DNA of 43,712 nucleotides from Caballeronia humi. Lineage in GTDB: Bacteria > Pseudomonadota > Gammaproteobacteria > Burkholderiales > Burkholderiaceae. The stretch is from assembly GCF_001544475.1 (NCBI RefSeq), contig NZ_FCNW02000050.1, positions 1 to 43,712 on the forward strand. Reading direction: 5' to 3'. The notes under the pieces were generated by a model that worked only from the letters and a program-made list of their open reading frames with translations, had not been told where the DNA came from and did no database searches. Position numbers and translations under genes: made by a program. Positions 31,020 through 39,446 of this stretch are shown here, piece after piece. How positions within the stretch are numbered: the stretch's first letter is position 1; each line of letters starts with the position of its first letter.

Positions 31020-32528
31020 TCAATACACGTCGCCCGGGCCGCGTGCCACGACCGGTGATGCAATGAACGGGGCCTCGTTCGTCAGTTCGACTCGGACTTC
31101 TCCAATCGTAATGACCTGACCCTTCGGTGCTTTCGAACCATTAACGCGCACGAGTGACACCACATAGTCACGCGAACCGGTCGCGCCCATCTTCAAGAGC
31201 GCTTCGGTAGCGGGAAAGTCGAGCGTCGCCGAGCCATGGTGCGCGGCTCCCGCGATTTCGAACGGCCCGAGCGTGCCTATGAAATTGCGCGAGCGTACCG
31301 AATCGAGGTCGGCGTTATCCGGAAGGTTCAGATAGACGTTGTAGAAATAGCCGCCGCCGGCACCCAGCCCTGTCAGCGAGATATCGTCGAATACGATCTT
31401 TACCGACTTGTATTGGCCCGCTGATGCACTCGCAAGCGCCCGCTCCGCCGCGGACGAACCCTTCGCCGCCGCTGAATAATTTTCCGTGGTCGCGGAGAGC
31501 AGGTCCTGCACCGGCTTGGCCGAACTCGCCTCCGCCGTCACCCGCGCGCTGATCGACTCTTCCCTCAGCGCGACGCCCTTGACCCCGCCGATCGCGCGCC
31601 GGCCTGCAGCGATCGCTCGCGCAGGTGTCGCGCCGAACGACGCGATTGCAGGCCGCGAGCGAATCTGGCCCACCTGGGCCTGAACCCGGATGATGCGCGC
31701 GGCTTGCACCTGGGGCGGCAAGACGAGCGGCCGCGTGGTGTTCGCGTAGTCATACGCTAGTGTGCGACGATTGGAGTAGCAGTCCGCCTTGTTGATCGAC
31801 AAGCCGGGCGCGTAATCGAACGTGCCCAGCCAGTACGGGGAACTCGGCACGGGCATGGTCCTGCCGTCGGGCAGAGACCAGGCGTGCCACAAGCGGTCGA
31901 CGTTGGCGTGGTGCAGATAAAAGATCGGATCGCGCGGCGATTGCATCGACGACATCGCGTTGCCGAGGATGTTGTGCACCGGGTTATGCGGCGCCAGTTC
32001 GAACTTCTCTTCGAACGAATTCGGCGTACCTCGCTGGAAATTGACCGTGGTCGACGCGAAAGGAGACAGGTCCAGCGCGGCGTACACGTTCGTATTCAAA
32101 CGCGGCACGTACAACGGATTGCCGGTGGCGGTATCGGTGAATTCGCTCGGGATGTTGGGGTTCGTGTACCAGTCCCAATACGGCAGCGCTAACGCCGAAT
32201 CGCCGGAGACGATCCGCAATTGCTTCTCGAGGTGGTAAAGATAGCCCCGATGCCACGCGAGAAAGTATGGCATCCGATGCGGACAGTAGTTCACGTGCAC
32301 GTTCGTCCAGTATTGCCATGAATTGGGGCTGCTGGCGTCCGTATTGGCAAGCATAGTGCGAACTGCATTGAGAAACGACGTGTATTGCGGCGTCAGCTTG
32401 AATTGCTGCCACTCGAGCCGGACATAGGGTCCCGTAGTGGCGGAAGCGAGACGAGGAAAGGCTGCTACGGAGAGTGCGGAGGCTGCTCCACCGAGAAACG
32501 TTCGTCGGTTGAGTTTCAAACTGGTCAT
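31020..32528 (-). CDS. Tat-exported tyrosinase / polyphenol oxidase
   Basis: A 502-residue type-3 copper enzyme that would oxidise phenols to quinones outside the cytoplasm. The N-terminus LKLNRRTFLGGAAS with cleavage after ASA (about 30) is a Tat signal, fitting export of a folded copper protein. CuA ligands are His78, His84 and His93 (HVNYCPHRMPYFLAWHRG); Cys82 is placed to form the Cys-x-His thioether known from fungal enzymes. CuB is His181, His185 and His206/207 (APHNPVHN, DPIFYLHHANVDRLW). After an Ala-rich linker, residues ~375-490 resemble the C-terminal beta domain of plant polyphenol oxidases, which may shield the active site. GGGGAAG precedes the ATG. Confidence 0.92.
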   Translation of the reverse strand: MTSLKLNRRTFLGGAASALSVAAFPRLASATTGPYVRLEWQQFKLTPQYTSFLNAVRTMLANTDASSPNSWQYWTNVHVNYCPHRMPYFLAWHRGYLYHLEKQLRIVSGDSALALPYWDWYTNPNIPSEFTDTATGNPLYVPRLNTNVYAALDLSPFASTTVNFQRGTPNSFEEKFELAPHNPVHNILGNAMSSMQSPRDPIFYLHHANVDRLWHAWSLPDGRTMPVPSSPYWLGTFDYAPGLSINKADCYSNRRTLAYDYANTTRPLVLPPQVQAARIIRVQAQVGQIRSRPAIASFGATPARAIAAGRRAIGGVKGVALREESISARVTAEASSAKPVQDLLSATTENYSAAAKGSSAAERALASASAGQYKSVKIVFDDISLTGLGAGGGYFYNVYLNLPDNADLDSVRSRNFIGTLGPFEIAGAAHHGSATLDFPATEALLKMGATGSRDYVVSLVRVNGSKAPKGQVITIGEVRVELTNEAPFIASPVVARGPGDVY

Positions 32529-33343
32529 GAATTTCTTCCCCGTTGCATAGATATACTAATAAATCGAACGCGATATGTAAGCGCCACGCATGGGTAGGCG
32601 CACCGCGCAGGCGTTATCGGCCAATGCGCGTCGCGGAACTTTACGCTCGATTTGAATCATTAGCCTTGGCGCTACAGCGTGGCGCTTGTATCTGGCACGG
32701 TGCGCAAAGCGAGATCGTGCGACCGCGCTTGTTGTACGACGAAAGTGCTTTGGGACGTATCTTCCATCGCGCGTTGTCGCACACGCGGGCGATGATATGT
32801 CAGGTGAATCGTTCGTTACGGAAGTAAATATAACATCGCGTCAGGTGGATTACGGCCACTTACGTGCCAACTCGCCACATTGGCGGACAGTAAGGAATCG
32901 GTCGGCACGAAACGGCCAAGCTGGCTGTGAAGCCCCGTTAAAAGACGGGGTGCGCGTGAGGACATCGTCGTTGCAATCGATTTCCTGAGCGGAATTGCCT
33001 TTTTTGCCAACTAATTGCGAATCATGTGCAATTGTCCATAAGAGGCGCACCGCACTGAGTCTATTTCGCAACACATTTAATTTGCATGAAGATATGGCAA
33101 TTCGCGTCTATAGTCCTCCCGGCGAATTCGCAATGCATGCTTGCGAGGCTTGATTCGATGCGAGCGGCCTCATGCCTGTCAAGCCTTTCCGCGCTCGCGA
33201 TACGTGAAAGTATTGTTTCCTCCACAATGAGGCGCGTGCGCATGGCTGCAATGACTTCTTACCCCGTTTTGCGTACGTCGCGCTGAGCATCGCGCGACGT
33301 CTTGCAATGTCAATGCCCCAGTTCAATCGAGGACAATTCGTAT
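32529..33343. other. 815-base divergent spacer between tyrosinase and wzx
   Basis: No gene is supported; the short open frames lack ribosome sites and familiar sequence. It must hold the tyrosinase promoter (minus) and the wzx promoter (plus). A small hairpin CCCCGT-TAAAAG-ACGGGG sits at 32933-32950. GAGGAC about 11 bases before the wzx ATG is the likely ribosome site. The length is unusual for this genome and could hide a regulatory RNA, but I see no positive sign of one. Confidence 0.45.
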
Positions 33344-34597
33344 ATGGCGTCATTCAAGAAGAACTTTGCGGTCTTGATGATGCTGCAGGTATCGACCTAC
33401 GCGGTTCCCTTGATCACGCTCCCCCTGCTGACGCGGGTGTTGTCGCCCGAGGGCTACGGCCGCCTCGCGTTTTCGATGGCCTTCATCAATTACTTCATCG
33501 TTCTGACGAACTACGGCTTTGGTCTGACTGCCACGCCGCAGATTTCCATCAACCGAGCTAACCGCGCGGAACGTTCCCGGGTCTTCTGGGAGACGTTCAT
33601 GGCGCAGACGGCCATTACCGTCGCCGGCTTCGTGCTGCTCATGGTCCTGACTTTCATCTTCCCGAGGCTTGGTGAGGATCGTGATCTTCTCATGCTCGGT
33701 TTTGGCATGGCAGTAGGGGCAATGCTGATTCCTACCTGGTATTTTCAGGGAGTGGAAGATCTGCGAGTCATCAGCTCGATCGTGTTCACCGGGCGCGTCC
33801 TGAGCGTGCCCGCGATGTATCTCCTCGTGCGTGATCGCAGCGACATCTATTGGGCGATGGGCGTGAATTCGCTCGTGCCGCTGCTCTCGGGCATCGCTAT
33901 CGTTACGTACCTGTACTTCAGACGTGAACTCGATTTCGTACACACGTCCGTACGATCGATCGTGAAGGCGCTGAAGGACGGCTCGAGCGTCTTCATGGCG
34001 ACCGCCATCACCGATTTCTATGCGTCGAGCAATATCGTTCTGCTCGCGCTGATTTCGGGCAACGTCGCGGCGGGCTATTTCGCGGCGGGCGACAAGCTGA
34101 TCCGGGCTGCGTTAGGCATGATGAGCCCGCTCAAGACCGCGGCGTATCCGCGCATTAGTTATCTCATGCACCATTCGCGCGAAGACGCATTCGCGTTCCT
34201 GCGCAAGATGCTTGCGTTTCAGGGAACGGTCGTCGCGATCATCTCGCTAACGATCTTTCTGGGCGCACCGCTTGCCGTCAAGATTCTCTACGGACCGCAG
34301 TTCCTGCCGACGGTCGAAGTCCTGCGCTGGATGGCGTTCGTGCCGTTCATGTCGGGCATTGCGGATGTGTTCGGCGTTCAGACGATGCTGCCGCTCGGCA
34401 TGAAGGCTCATTTCAGCCGCGTGCTGCTCGGGTCGGCTACGCTGAACTTCGTGCTGCTCGCCGTGCTGTCGAAGCTCTTCGCCGAGCAGGGCGCTGCGGC
34501 GACGGTGCTCGCGGTGCAGACGTGCGTCGCCATTGCGATGGCGACGACGCTCTACATGCAAGGGGTTCCGTTTCTCAAGCGGCGCGTCGCGGAGTAA
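33344..34597 (+). CDS. wzx: Wzx-type polysaccharide flippase
   Basis: A 417-residue MATE/MVF-like membrane protein with about twelve helices and no soluble domain. It begins FKKNFAVLMMLQVSTYAVPLITLPLLTRVLSPEGYGRLAFS, which is a classic polysaccharide-biosynthesis (PF01943-type) start, and keeps the polar loop GNVAAGYFAAGDKLIRAALGM near the middle. It should flip undecaprenyl-linked repeat units to the periplasmic face for the Wzy-like polymerase. It is the only transporter-type gene of the locus and is transcribed alone, ending at two stacked terminators. Confidence 0.9.
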   Translation: MASFKKNFAVLMMLQVSTYAVPLITLPLLTRVLSPEGYGRLAFSMAFINYFIVLTNYGFGLTATPQISINRANRAERSRVFWETFMAQTAITVAGFVLLMVLTFIFPRLGEDRDLLMLGFGMAVGAMLIPTWYFQGVEDLRVISSIVFTGRVLSVPAMYLLVRDRSDIYWAMGVNSLVPLLSGIAIVTYLYFRRELDFVHTSVRSIVKALKDGSSVFMATAITDFYASSNIVLLALISGNVAAGYFAAGDKLIRAALGMMSPLKTAAYPRISYLMHHSREDAFAFLRKMLAFQGTVVAIISLTIFLGAPLAVKILYGPQFLPTVEVLRWMAFVPFMSGIADVFGVQTMLPLGMKAHFSRVLLGSATLNFVLLAVLSKLFAEQGAAATVLAVQTCVAIAMATTLYMQGVPFLKRRVAE

Positions 34598-34614
34598 GGC
34601 GGCATTTGCCGCCT
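34597..34614 (+). terminator. First hairpin at the wzx stop
   Basis: AGGCGGC (34597-34603) pairs with GCCGCCT (34608-34614) around ATTT. It begins on the last base of the wzx stop codon. It has no T-run and lies directly before the stronger terminator at 34628. Confidence 0.5.
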
Positions 34615-34627
34615 AGCACCGCGCGCC

Positions 34628-34650
34628 GGCCGTCCTTAGACGGCCTTTTT
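34628..34650 (+). terminator. Intrinsic terminator of wzx, overlapping the end of the opposing GT gene
   Basis: GGCCGTC (34628-34634) pairs with GACGGCC (34639-34645) around CTTA and is followed by TTTTT (34646-34650), a textbook intrinsic terminator for wzx. The minus-strand glycosyltransferase stop codon (34636-34638) lies in the loop, and its last codons (Lys-Lys-Ala-Val) form the right arm and T-tract. Confidence 0.88.
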
Positions 34651-35841
34651 CAAGGCGCTGTGATAGACGTCGATGTATGCGTCGACCATCGATGCGGGAC
34701 TGAAACTCTTGGCGTGATTGAGCAAGCGGTCGTGCACCGTGGCGCTCTTGAGCAACTCGATGGCGTCACGAATCTTTTCGATGATCGTGTGCGGCTTTTC
34801 GATATCGAAGATGAGATGGGAATCCGGCTCGATGACTTCGGGAATGCCGCCGGTATTCGCACCGACGACCGGTACGCCATGTGAATACGCTTCGACGGTC
34901 ACGCGCCCGAACGGCTCGTTCCAGATCGAAGGCACCACCAGAATGTCGATGCTGCTTAGGAAGTCGCCCGCTTTCACATGCCCGAGAAACTCCACTCGCG
35001 GATCACGATACTTGGTCTGCAGGCTCTCCATGTAACCCGCGTCGCCTTTGCCACCGATTGCTAGAGTCCAGTCGAGCGTATCGTCGGCGAGTAGCTGGTC
35101 AAGCAGAATCTCCAGTCCCTTCTCAGGCGATACGCGTCCAAGCAGCCCAAGACGCACGGCGCCCCCGCCATAACGGCGGCTGCGTTCCGTAGGCGCGGCT
35201 GAGTCCTTGAACGGCACATAGCAATTGCTGATCACCGCGGTGCGCGTGGCTTGCGGGAAATAGCCGCTATCGAGATGCTTTTGCAAGACGAAGCGGCTCA
35301 CGCCTATCGCCACATCGACACGCGCCGATGCCGCCTTCTTCGGCCCCGCGTAGAGCGCGCACATCCCGCATTGACGCGTGCATGTCTTGGCATGCGAGAA
35401 CATCGTGGACGTGGGGCACATCAGGTAATAGTCGCGAGCGGTATGCACGATCGGCACGCCGGCCTTGCGTGCAATACGCCAGATGTCGATCGAAAGACAC
35501 GACAGGTTGCTCGTATTGATGATGTCCGGCTTCTCGCGCGCGATGATGTTTCGCAGCTTGCGCGCCATCATGACGTTATGCACGTCGATGGCATGCCACA
35601 TGAGTTTGGCGACGCGCGAATGTTTCTTGGGCTGATGCGGCCAGTACAGATTGACGGAGCGCAGATGGTAGATCTTCACGCCATTCAATTCGCTGAGGCG
35701 ATCGACACCCGTGCCGGTTGCGCACACGACGCAGACTTCATTGCCGGCGGCGCTTAGCCCCTCGGCCAGAATGCGCGTCGATACTTCGGCGCCTCCGACT
35801 GAATCGGGGTGGTACAGGGTGTTTGCAATTAGTATTTTCAC
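34636..35841 (-). CDS. GT4-family glycosyltransferase
   Basis: A 401-residue cytosolic GT-B enzyme that would add a sugar to the lipid-linked repeat unit. The N-terminal acceptor domain starts KILIANTLYHPDSVGGAEV. The C-terminal nucleotide-sugar domain has LGLLGRVSPEKGLEILLD and the E-x7-E donor motif EPFGRVTVEAYSHGVPVVG. A Cys-rich insertion (CTRQCGMCALYAG) near residues 155-170 may bind a metal or form a loop seen in some relatives. I prefer the GTG at 35841 since it starts at the family motif; a TTG at 35850 would add three residues. No ATG fits. Confidence 0.87.
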   Translation of the reverse strand: MKILIANTLYHPDSVGGAEVSTRILAEGLSAAGNEVCVVCATGTGVDRLSELNGVKIYHLRSVNLYWPHQPKKHSRVAKLMWHAIDVHNVMMARKLRNIIAREKPDIINTSNLSCLSIDIWRIARKAGVPIVHTARDYYLMCPTSTMFSHAKTCTRQCGMCALYAGPKKAASARVDVAIGVSRFVLQKHLDSGYFPQATRTAVISNCYVPFKDSAAPTERSRRYGGGAVRLGLLGRVSPEKGLEILLDQLLADDTLDWTLAIGGKGDAGYMESLQTKYRDPRVEFLGHVKAGDFLSSIDILVVPSIWNEPFGRVTVEAYSHGVPVVGANTGGIPEVIEPDSHLIFDIEKPHTIIEKIRDAIELLKSATVHDRLLNHAKSFSPASMVDAYIDVYHSALKKAV

Positions 35842-36088
35842 GGCGTTCAAACTGGTTCGTGGTCTTCGATACAGGCGCCCTCGAAATGCAATTGCGATAA
35901 AGGCGTGCCGAGGGCGATGAGTGCACCGGTGCAGTCACAGCGAGAAGGCCAATCGAACGGGCCGCGATTGCGACGTTCGTGATCCTTGTTAAGCAGAGTG
36001 TAAGCCAATCCTCTGGCGTTCGGAAGACGCGAGGGGCAATGATACATGTCGTGCGCTAAGTTTCCTCTTAGGGTTGGCTATACCGCGC

Positions 36089-37204
36089 TCATTCAGCGGA
36101 CGATCGTGCTTCGTAGTAGCGCGTAGTCTCGGGGTTGCTGCCATAGAGGATCTGCGCGAGCCTGCTGGCCGCGCGCTCCCACTTGAACTGGCTCGCATGC
36201 TTCAGGCCCATCTGGCGATGCCGTTCGCGCAGTTCGGGCTGTGTGACCATGCGTTCGATCTTGGCCGCGATGTCGTCGACAGAATTAGCGTCGCAGTACA
36301 TGGCCGCGTCGCCGCATACTTCAGGAAGCGATGCCTCAGTTGACGTGATGACCGGGCAGCCGCAATACATTGCCTCGAGCGGAGGCAGGCCGAAGCCTTC
36401 GTAAAGCGAGGGGAACACGAGGCACGCAGCGTTGCCGTAGAGCGCTTTGAGTTCGCCATCGGAGACGAAGCCTGCCCATGTCACGCGCTCCGAGTCGGCC
36501 TTTTGCGCGGCGCTATCCGAGGCGAATATTCGCGGATTGGCGCCCCCCGCGACCACGAAATGGATGTTCGGAATGTGACCGAGCTTGTTGATCGCCTGTA
36601 GCACGCGCTGCAGATTCTTGCGTGGATCGAGACTGCCCACGATCACACAGTAAGAATCCTTGACGAGCGTGAGACGTGTGAGAATCGACGGATCGGCGGT
36701 GATTCGGTCCAGATGATCGGCGCCTGGCCGGATCACCTCGACCTGTGATTCATCGATGCGAAGATGATGACAGATGCGCTCCTTCGAAAAGCTGGAGACG
36801 GTAAGAATGAGCCGCGTCTGCCGGCGCAATATCGAAAATTTCATTCGATACCAAAGCAGGAATTTCTTCGAGAACGCGTGTGGCACATCGTAGACGGCCA
36901 TGTCGTGAATCATCACGAGCTGACGGCGCTTGAGCAGCGGGCCGGTGTTGCAGAGGCTGATGAGCGTGTCGCGACGCGCTGCGATCGGCAGTGCGATCTG
37001 CTCCCAGAGATTGCCTTTGAGCGATCCGCCGAGACGCGCAGTCCGTGACGCGAATCCGAGGTCGGTGGCATTGCGCGGCACGATGACCTCCAGTTCGCTT
37101 GCCGACGACGCGCGCGCCTGCATGGCGCGGGTCAATTCGTAAGCGACGCGCTGAACGCCGGTGATGCGTTGTGCTGCGAACTTGCCGTTGATTGCAAACC
37201 CCAT
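36089..37204 (-). CDS. GT4-family glycosyltransferase (mannosyltransferase-like)
   Basis: A 371-residue cytosolic GT-B enzyme. It begins INGKFAAQRITGVQRVAYEL, a start typical of WbdA/mannosyl-type GT4 proteins, and has VIVGSLDPRKNLQRVLQA and the donor motif EGFGLPPLEAMYCGCPVITS. With ManC producing GDP-mannose in the same locus, transfer of mannose or a derived sugar is plausible, but the donor is not proven by sequence. GGGGAAG precedes the ATG at 37204. A 247-base gap separates it from the next glycosyltransferase, so they may be separately transcribed. A 63-residue gene lies just upstream. Confidence 0.88.
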   Translation of the reverse strand: MGFAINGKFAAQRITGVQRVAYELTRAMQARASSASELEVIVPRNATDLGFASRTARLGGSLKGNLWEQIALPIAARRDTLISLCNTGPLLKRRQLVMIHDMAVYDVPHAFSKKFLLWYRMKFSILRRQTRLILTVSSFSKERICHHLRIDESQVEVIRPGADHLDRITADPSILTRLTLVKDSYCVIVGSLDPRKNLQRVLQAINKLGHIPNIHFVVAGGANPRIFASDSAAQKADSERVTWAGFVSDGELKALYGNAACLVFPSLYEGFGLPPLEAMYCGCPVITSTEASLPEVCGDAAMYCDANSVDDIAAKIERMVTQPELRERHRQMGLKHASQFKWERAASRLAQILYGSNPETTRYYEARSSAE

Positions 37205-37272
37205 GACTTCCCCGTGTGATGCCGCTTGCTGATGATGCAGCCGGGCCGCGGCGCGGGCCGGCCGGTTGCACT

Positions 37273-37464
37273 TTATTCTTCGCGTGCCAGAGCTTCGCGC
37301 GGCATGCGCGAGTCGGCGTTCCATTCTTCGAGATCGAACCGGTCGACCATGTCCATCAGCACATGCAGGTCCGCGACGAGCACCGCGGACGACTTCATGT
37401 TCAATGCGTCAGCGGTGTTAATCGACTTTCGTATGCGCTCTAGTGCAAGCTGCTGTGCTTTCAT
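37273..37464 (-). CDS. Uncharacterised 63-residue protein
   Basis: A small soluble protein with no known domain, rich in helix-forming residues: AQQLALERIRKSINTADALN, then LVADLHVLMDMVDRFDLEEWN and a charged tail. GGAGAAC lies six bases before the ATG at 37464. The frame sits 68 bases before the glycosyltransferase gene on the same strand, so co-transcription is likely. It has no export signal. The good ribosome site and protein-like composition make it a probable gene; a partner or regulator role is a guess. Confidence 0.6.
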   Translation of the reverse strand: MKAQQLALERIRKSINTADALNMKSSAVLVADLHVLMDMVDRFDLEEWNADSRMPREALAREE

Positions 37465-37713
37465 GCGGTGTTCTCCAAAATCAACGAACCGCGCATGTCG
37501 CTCATGTCGACATGGCACGGTGGTGTGAGAGGGAAGAGGCGTAACGAAGAGCGGCGCCTCGGTATAAACGTCAGTTGCGCGGTTCTGCGTTACGACTTTC
37601 AATAGCGTCGGGCCCGGAGTTCTGAGCCTCGCTCCTACGTTATTTCGCGCGCGAAGTTTGTCTCTGTGCGGAAACTCACATATCGATAAGCCGCTCCAAA
37701 GTGCAAGGAGCGC

Positions 37714-37740
37714 AGCATGCGTGTTGGTACGGCGCATGCT
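37714..37740. terminator. Hairpin after the AraC-type regulator gene
   Basis: AGCATGCG (37714-37721) pairs with CGCATGCT (37733-37740). On plus it is followed by TTTGCTATTTTTC. On minus, the strand of the regulator that ends at 37763, it lacks a T-run. It may terminate plus-strand read-through. The rest of the 298-base gap 37465-37762 shows no gene. Confidence 0.45.
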
Positions 37741-37762
37741 TTTGCTATTTTTCTTGGCTAGG

Positions 37763-38737
37763 CTACAACTCCAGCTGTTCGTGCACGCCCGCTCCGCCGT
37801 CCGCGCGATATGCCGTCGGCGACATGCCATAGCGCCTGCGAAAGAGCCTTCCCAGACGGTCCCCATTGCCCATGCCGCAACGTCGCGCGATCTTGTCCAC
37901 CGGCAGGTCGCTCTCGATCAGCAAGCGGCAGATTAATTCGAACCGAACGTTCATCAAATATTGCTGAGGCGTAACGCCGAACTCCGCCTTGAAGCGTCGC
38001 AGGTAGTTTCGGTTGCTCATCGCAGCGACTTCGGCGGCATCCGAGATGGAGATCGATTTGCTGAAATTCTCCTTGATCCAGCCGGCGGACGCGTGAATCT
38101 TGTCGGTGGTGGTTGTGACTGACATATCGCCCGCGGGCGCATTCGAATGCTCGAGCGGCTGCGGCTGCAACTCGCTGACGACACGCCTCGCCACATTGGG
38201 CCCGAAGTCCGCCTCGATCTTTGCAAGGGCCAGATGAACGGGCGCTTCGCAGCCGGACCACGCGGCCATCGGGATGTCCTTGAACCAATAGATGGGCACG
38301 GTCGGCGCGCGGCCCTTCGTGCCATCGGACGCACTGCGGTGCGTGTGGTCGTTGCCATCCGATATCGCGCGCTCGGACCCGAATAGCCAGGCGAGCAAAT
38401 GCGGATCGTGGTCGGCCATCGCCTCGCTCTTGCTGCAGGCAACGAACAGCGCGTCGAAGTCGCCAACCGAATATTCGTGCAGGTGATGGGTCCATATCGA
38501 TATCGAAGAAGATGTCGATATGTTGCCGCCGCTGCGCGATATAAGCGAAAGATGATAGGCGGGACCGGCGGCCGAGCCAGCCTGAAGTTCGTTCGCGAGA
38601 CGAAACGCTTCGCTGATGACGCCGGCGTTATAGATGCAGCATTGCTCGAACAGGAGCAGTCCGATATGTCGAGCGGCTCTCGTGCAAGATTCAAGTCGCT
38701 TGCTTTGCGATGGTGCAGAGACAGTCGACATGTTCAT
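37763..38737 (-). CDS. GlxA-like AraC-family transcriptional regulator
   Basis: A 324-residue activator-type protein. The N-terminal ~190 residues have a DJ-1/PfpI (class I amidotransferase-like) fold starting ARHIGLLLFEQCCIYNAGVISEAF, with FDALFVACSKSEAM. The C-terminal ~100 residues hold two helix-turn-helix motifs of the AraC type (ISISDAAEVAAMSNRNYLRR, then LPVDKIARRCGMGNGDRLGRLFRRRYGMSP). Such proteins sense small nitrogen compounds or unknown ligands. AAGGA precedes the ATG at 38737. The neighbouring divergent manC gene across an AT-rich spacer is a likely target, inferred from arrangement only. Confidence 0.88.
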   Translation of the reverse strand: MNMSTVSAPSQSKRLESCTRAARHIGLLLFEQCCIYNAGVISEAFRLANELQAGSAAGPAYHLSLISRSGGNISTSSSISIWTHHLHEYSVGDFDALFVACSKSEAMADHDPHLLAWLFGSERAISDGNDHTHRSASDGTKGRAPTVPIYWFKDIPMAAWSGCEAPVHLALAKIEADFGPNVARRVVSELQPQPLEHSNAPAGDMSVTTTTDKIHASAGWIKENFSKSISISDAAEVAAMSNRNYLRRFKAEFGVTPQQYLMNVRFELICRLLIESDLPVDKIARRCGMGNGDRLGRLFRRRYGMSPTAYRADGGAGVHEQLEL

Positions 38738-39446
38738 TGGTTTCCTTCCAATTCATGCGATCCAAAGGTTGTGCGATGCATCGTAGGAAGATTCCGGCCT
38801 AGGCGAAAATCGCCGGGCGGATTCCGACAGTATTTTGGCCGATTTGGCGGCTGTTCAGTTTGCTCAAGAGTTTTGTAATATTATTAGAAATACATATACG
38901 GGCGTTATCAAATCGTAATACATTTATAAAACCTTTTCTTCGCCTATTATCTATTCTTATAACGTGCAAGATATTGGCGCATTTCGCACCAAGTTGAATA
39001 AACAAAATTGTTACTTCAGCGAAAGCCTTGTCGGGAAAGGGTTTCCTTCATATTGAAGGCGAATCCATGTAACGAATCGCGGCAATAATGACACGCTGTT
39101 TTTCATCGTGAACATATTGCCTGCCGCTGAAACAAAATGAAGGGTTTTGTTACACTCTCATTTCGCATCGCGCAATTCGGCGCCGACGCCTCACCTATTT
39201 CGGACAAGACCACGACGTTTTTGGCCGTCGGTGATTTTTGGCGAATTGGTGCGTCTATGCTTCACCGCAGCAACATTTCTTGTTGGCATAACCGTACATA
39301 TCGGCCAGTTCCCCGGCGCCATAGCGCCGAGCGAACTGTTGCTGTCTCTCGCTGACCGAACCGCGGCCGGCGAGGAAGATCGTTTGTATTGCCCGCATCG
39401 CTGATCGAGCGACCGCTACGCAACGATATAGACCGGAGTGTGCAGA
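38738..39446. promoter_or_regulatory. 709-base AT-rich divergent spacer upstream of manC
   Basis: No gene is supported. Bases from about 38865 to 39060 are strikingly AT-rich compared with both flanks, with runs such as TTTTGTAATATTATTAGAAA and TACATTTATAAAACC. This is typical of a strongly regulated control region bound by H-NS-like silencers and activators. It should carry the manC promoter (plus) and that of the AraC-type gene (minus). The manC ribosome site is GGAG at 39435-39438. No single promoter could be fixed. Confidence 0.5.
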
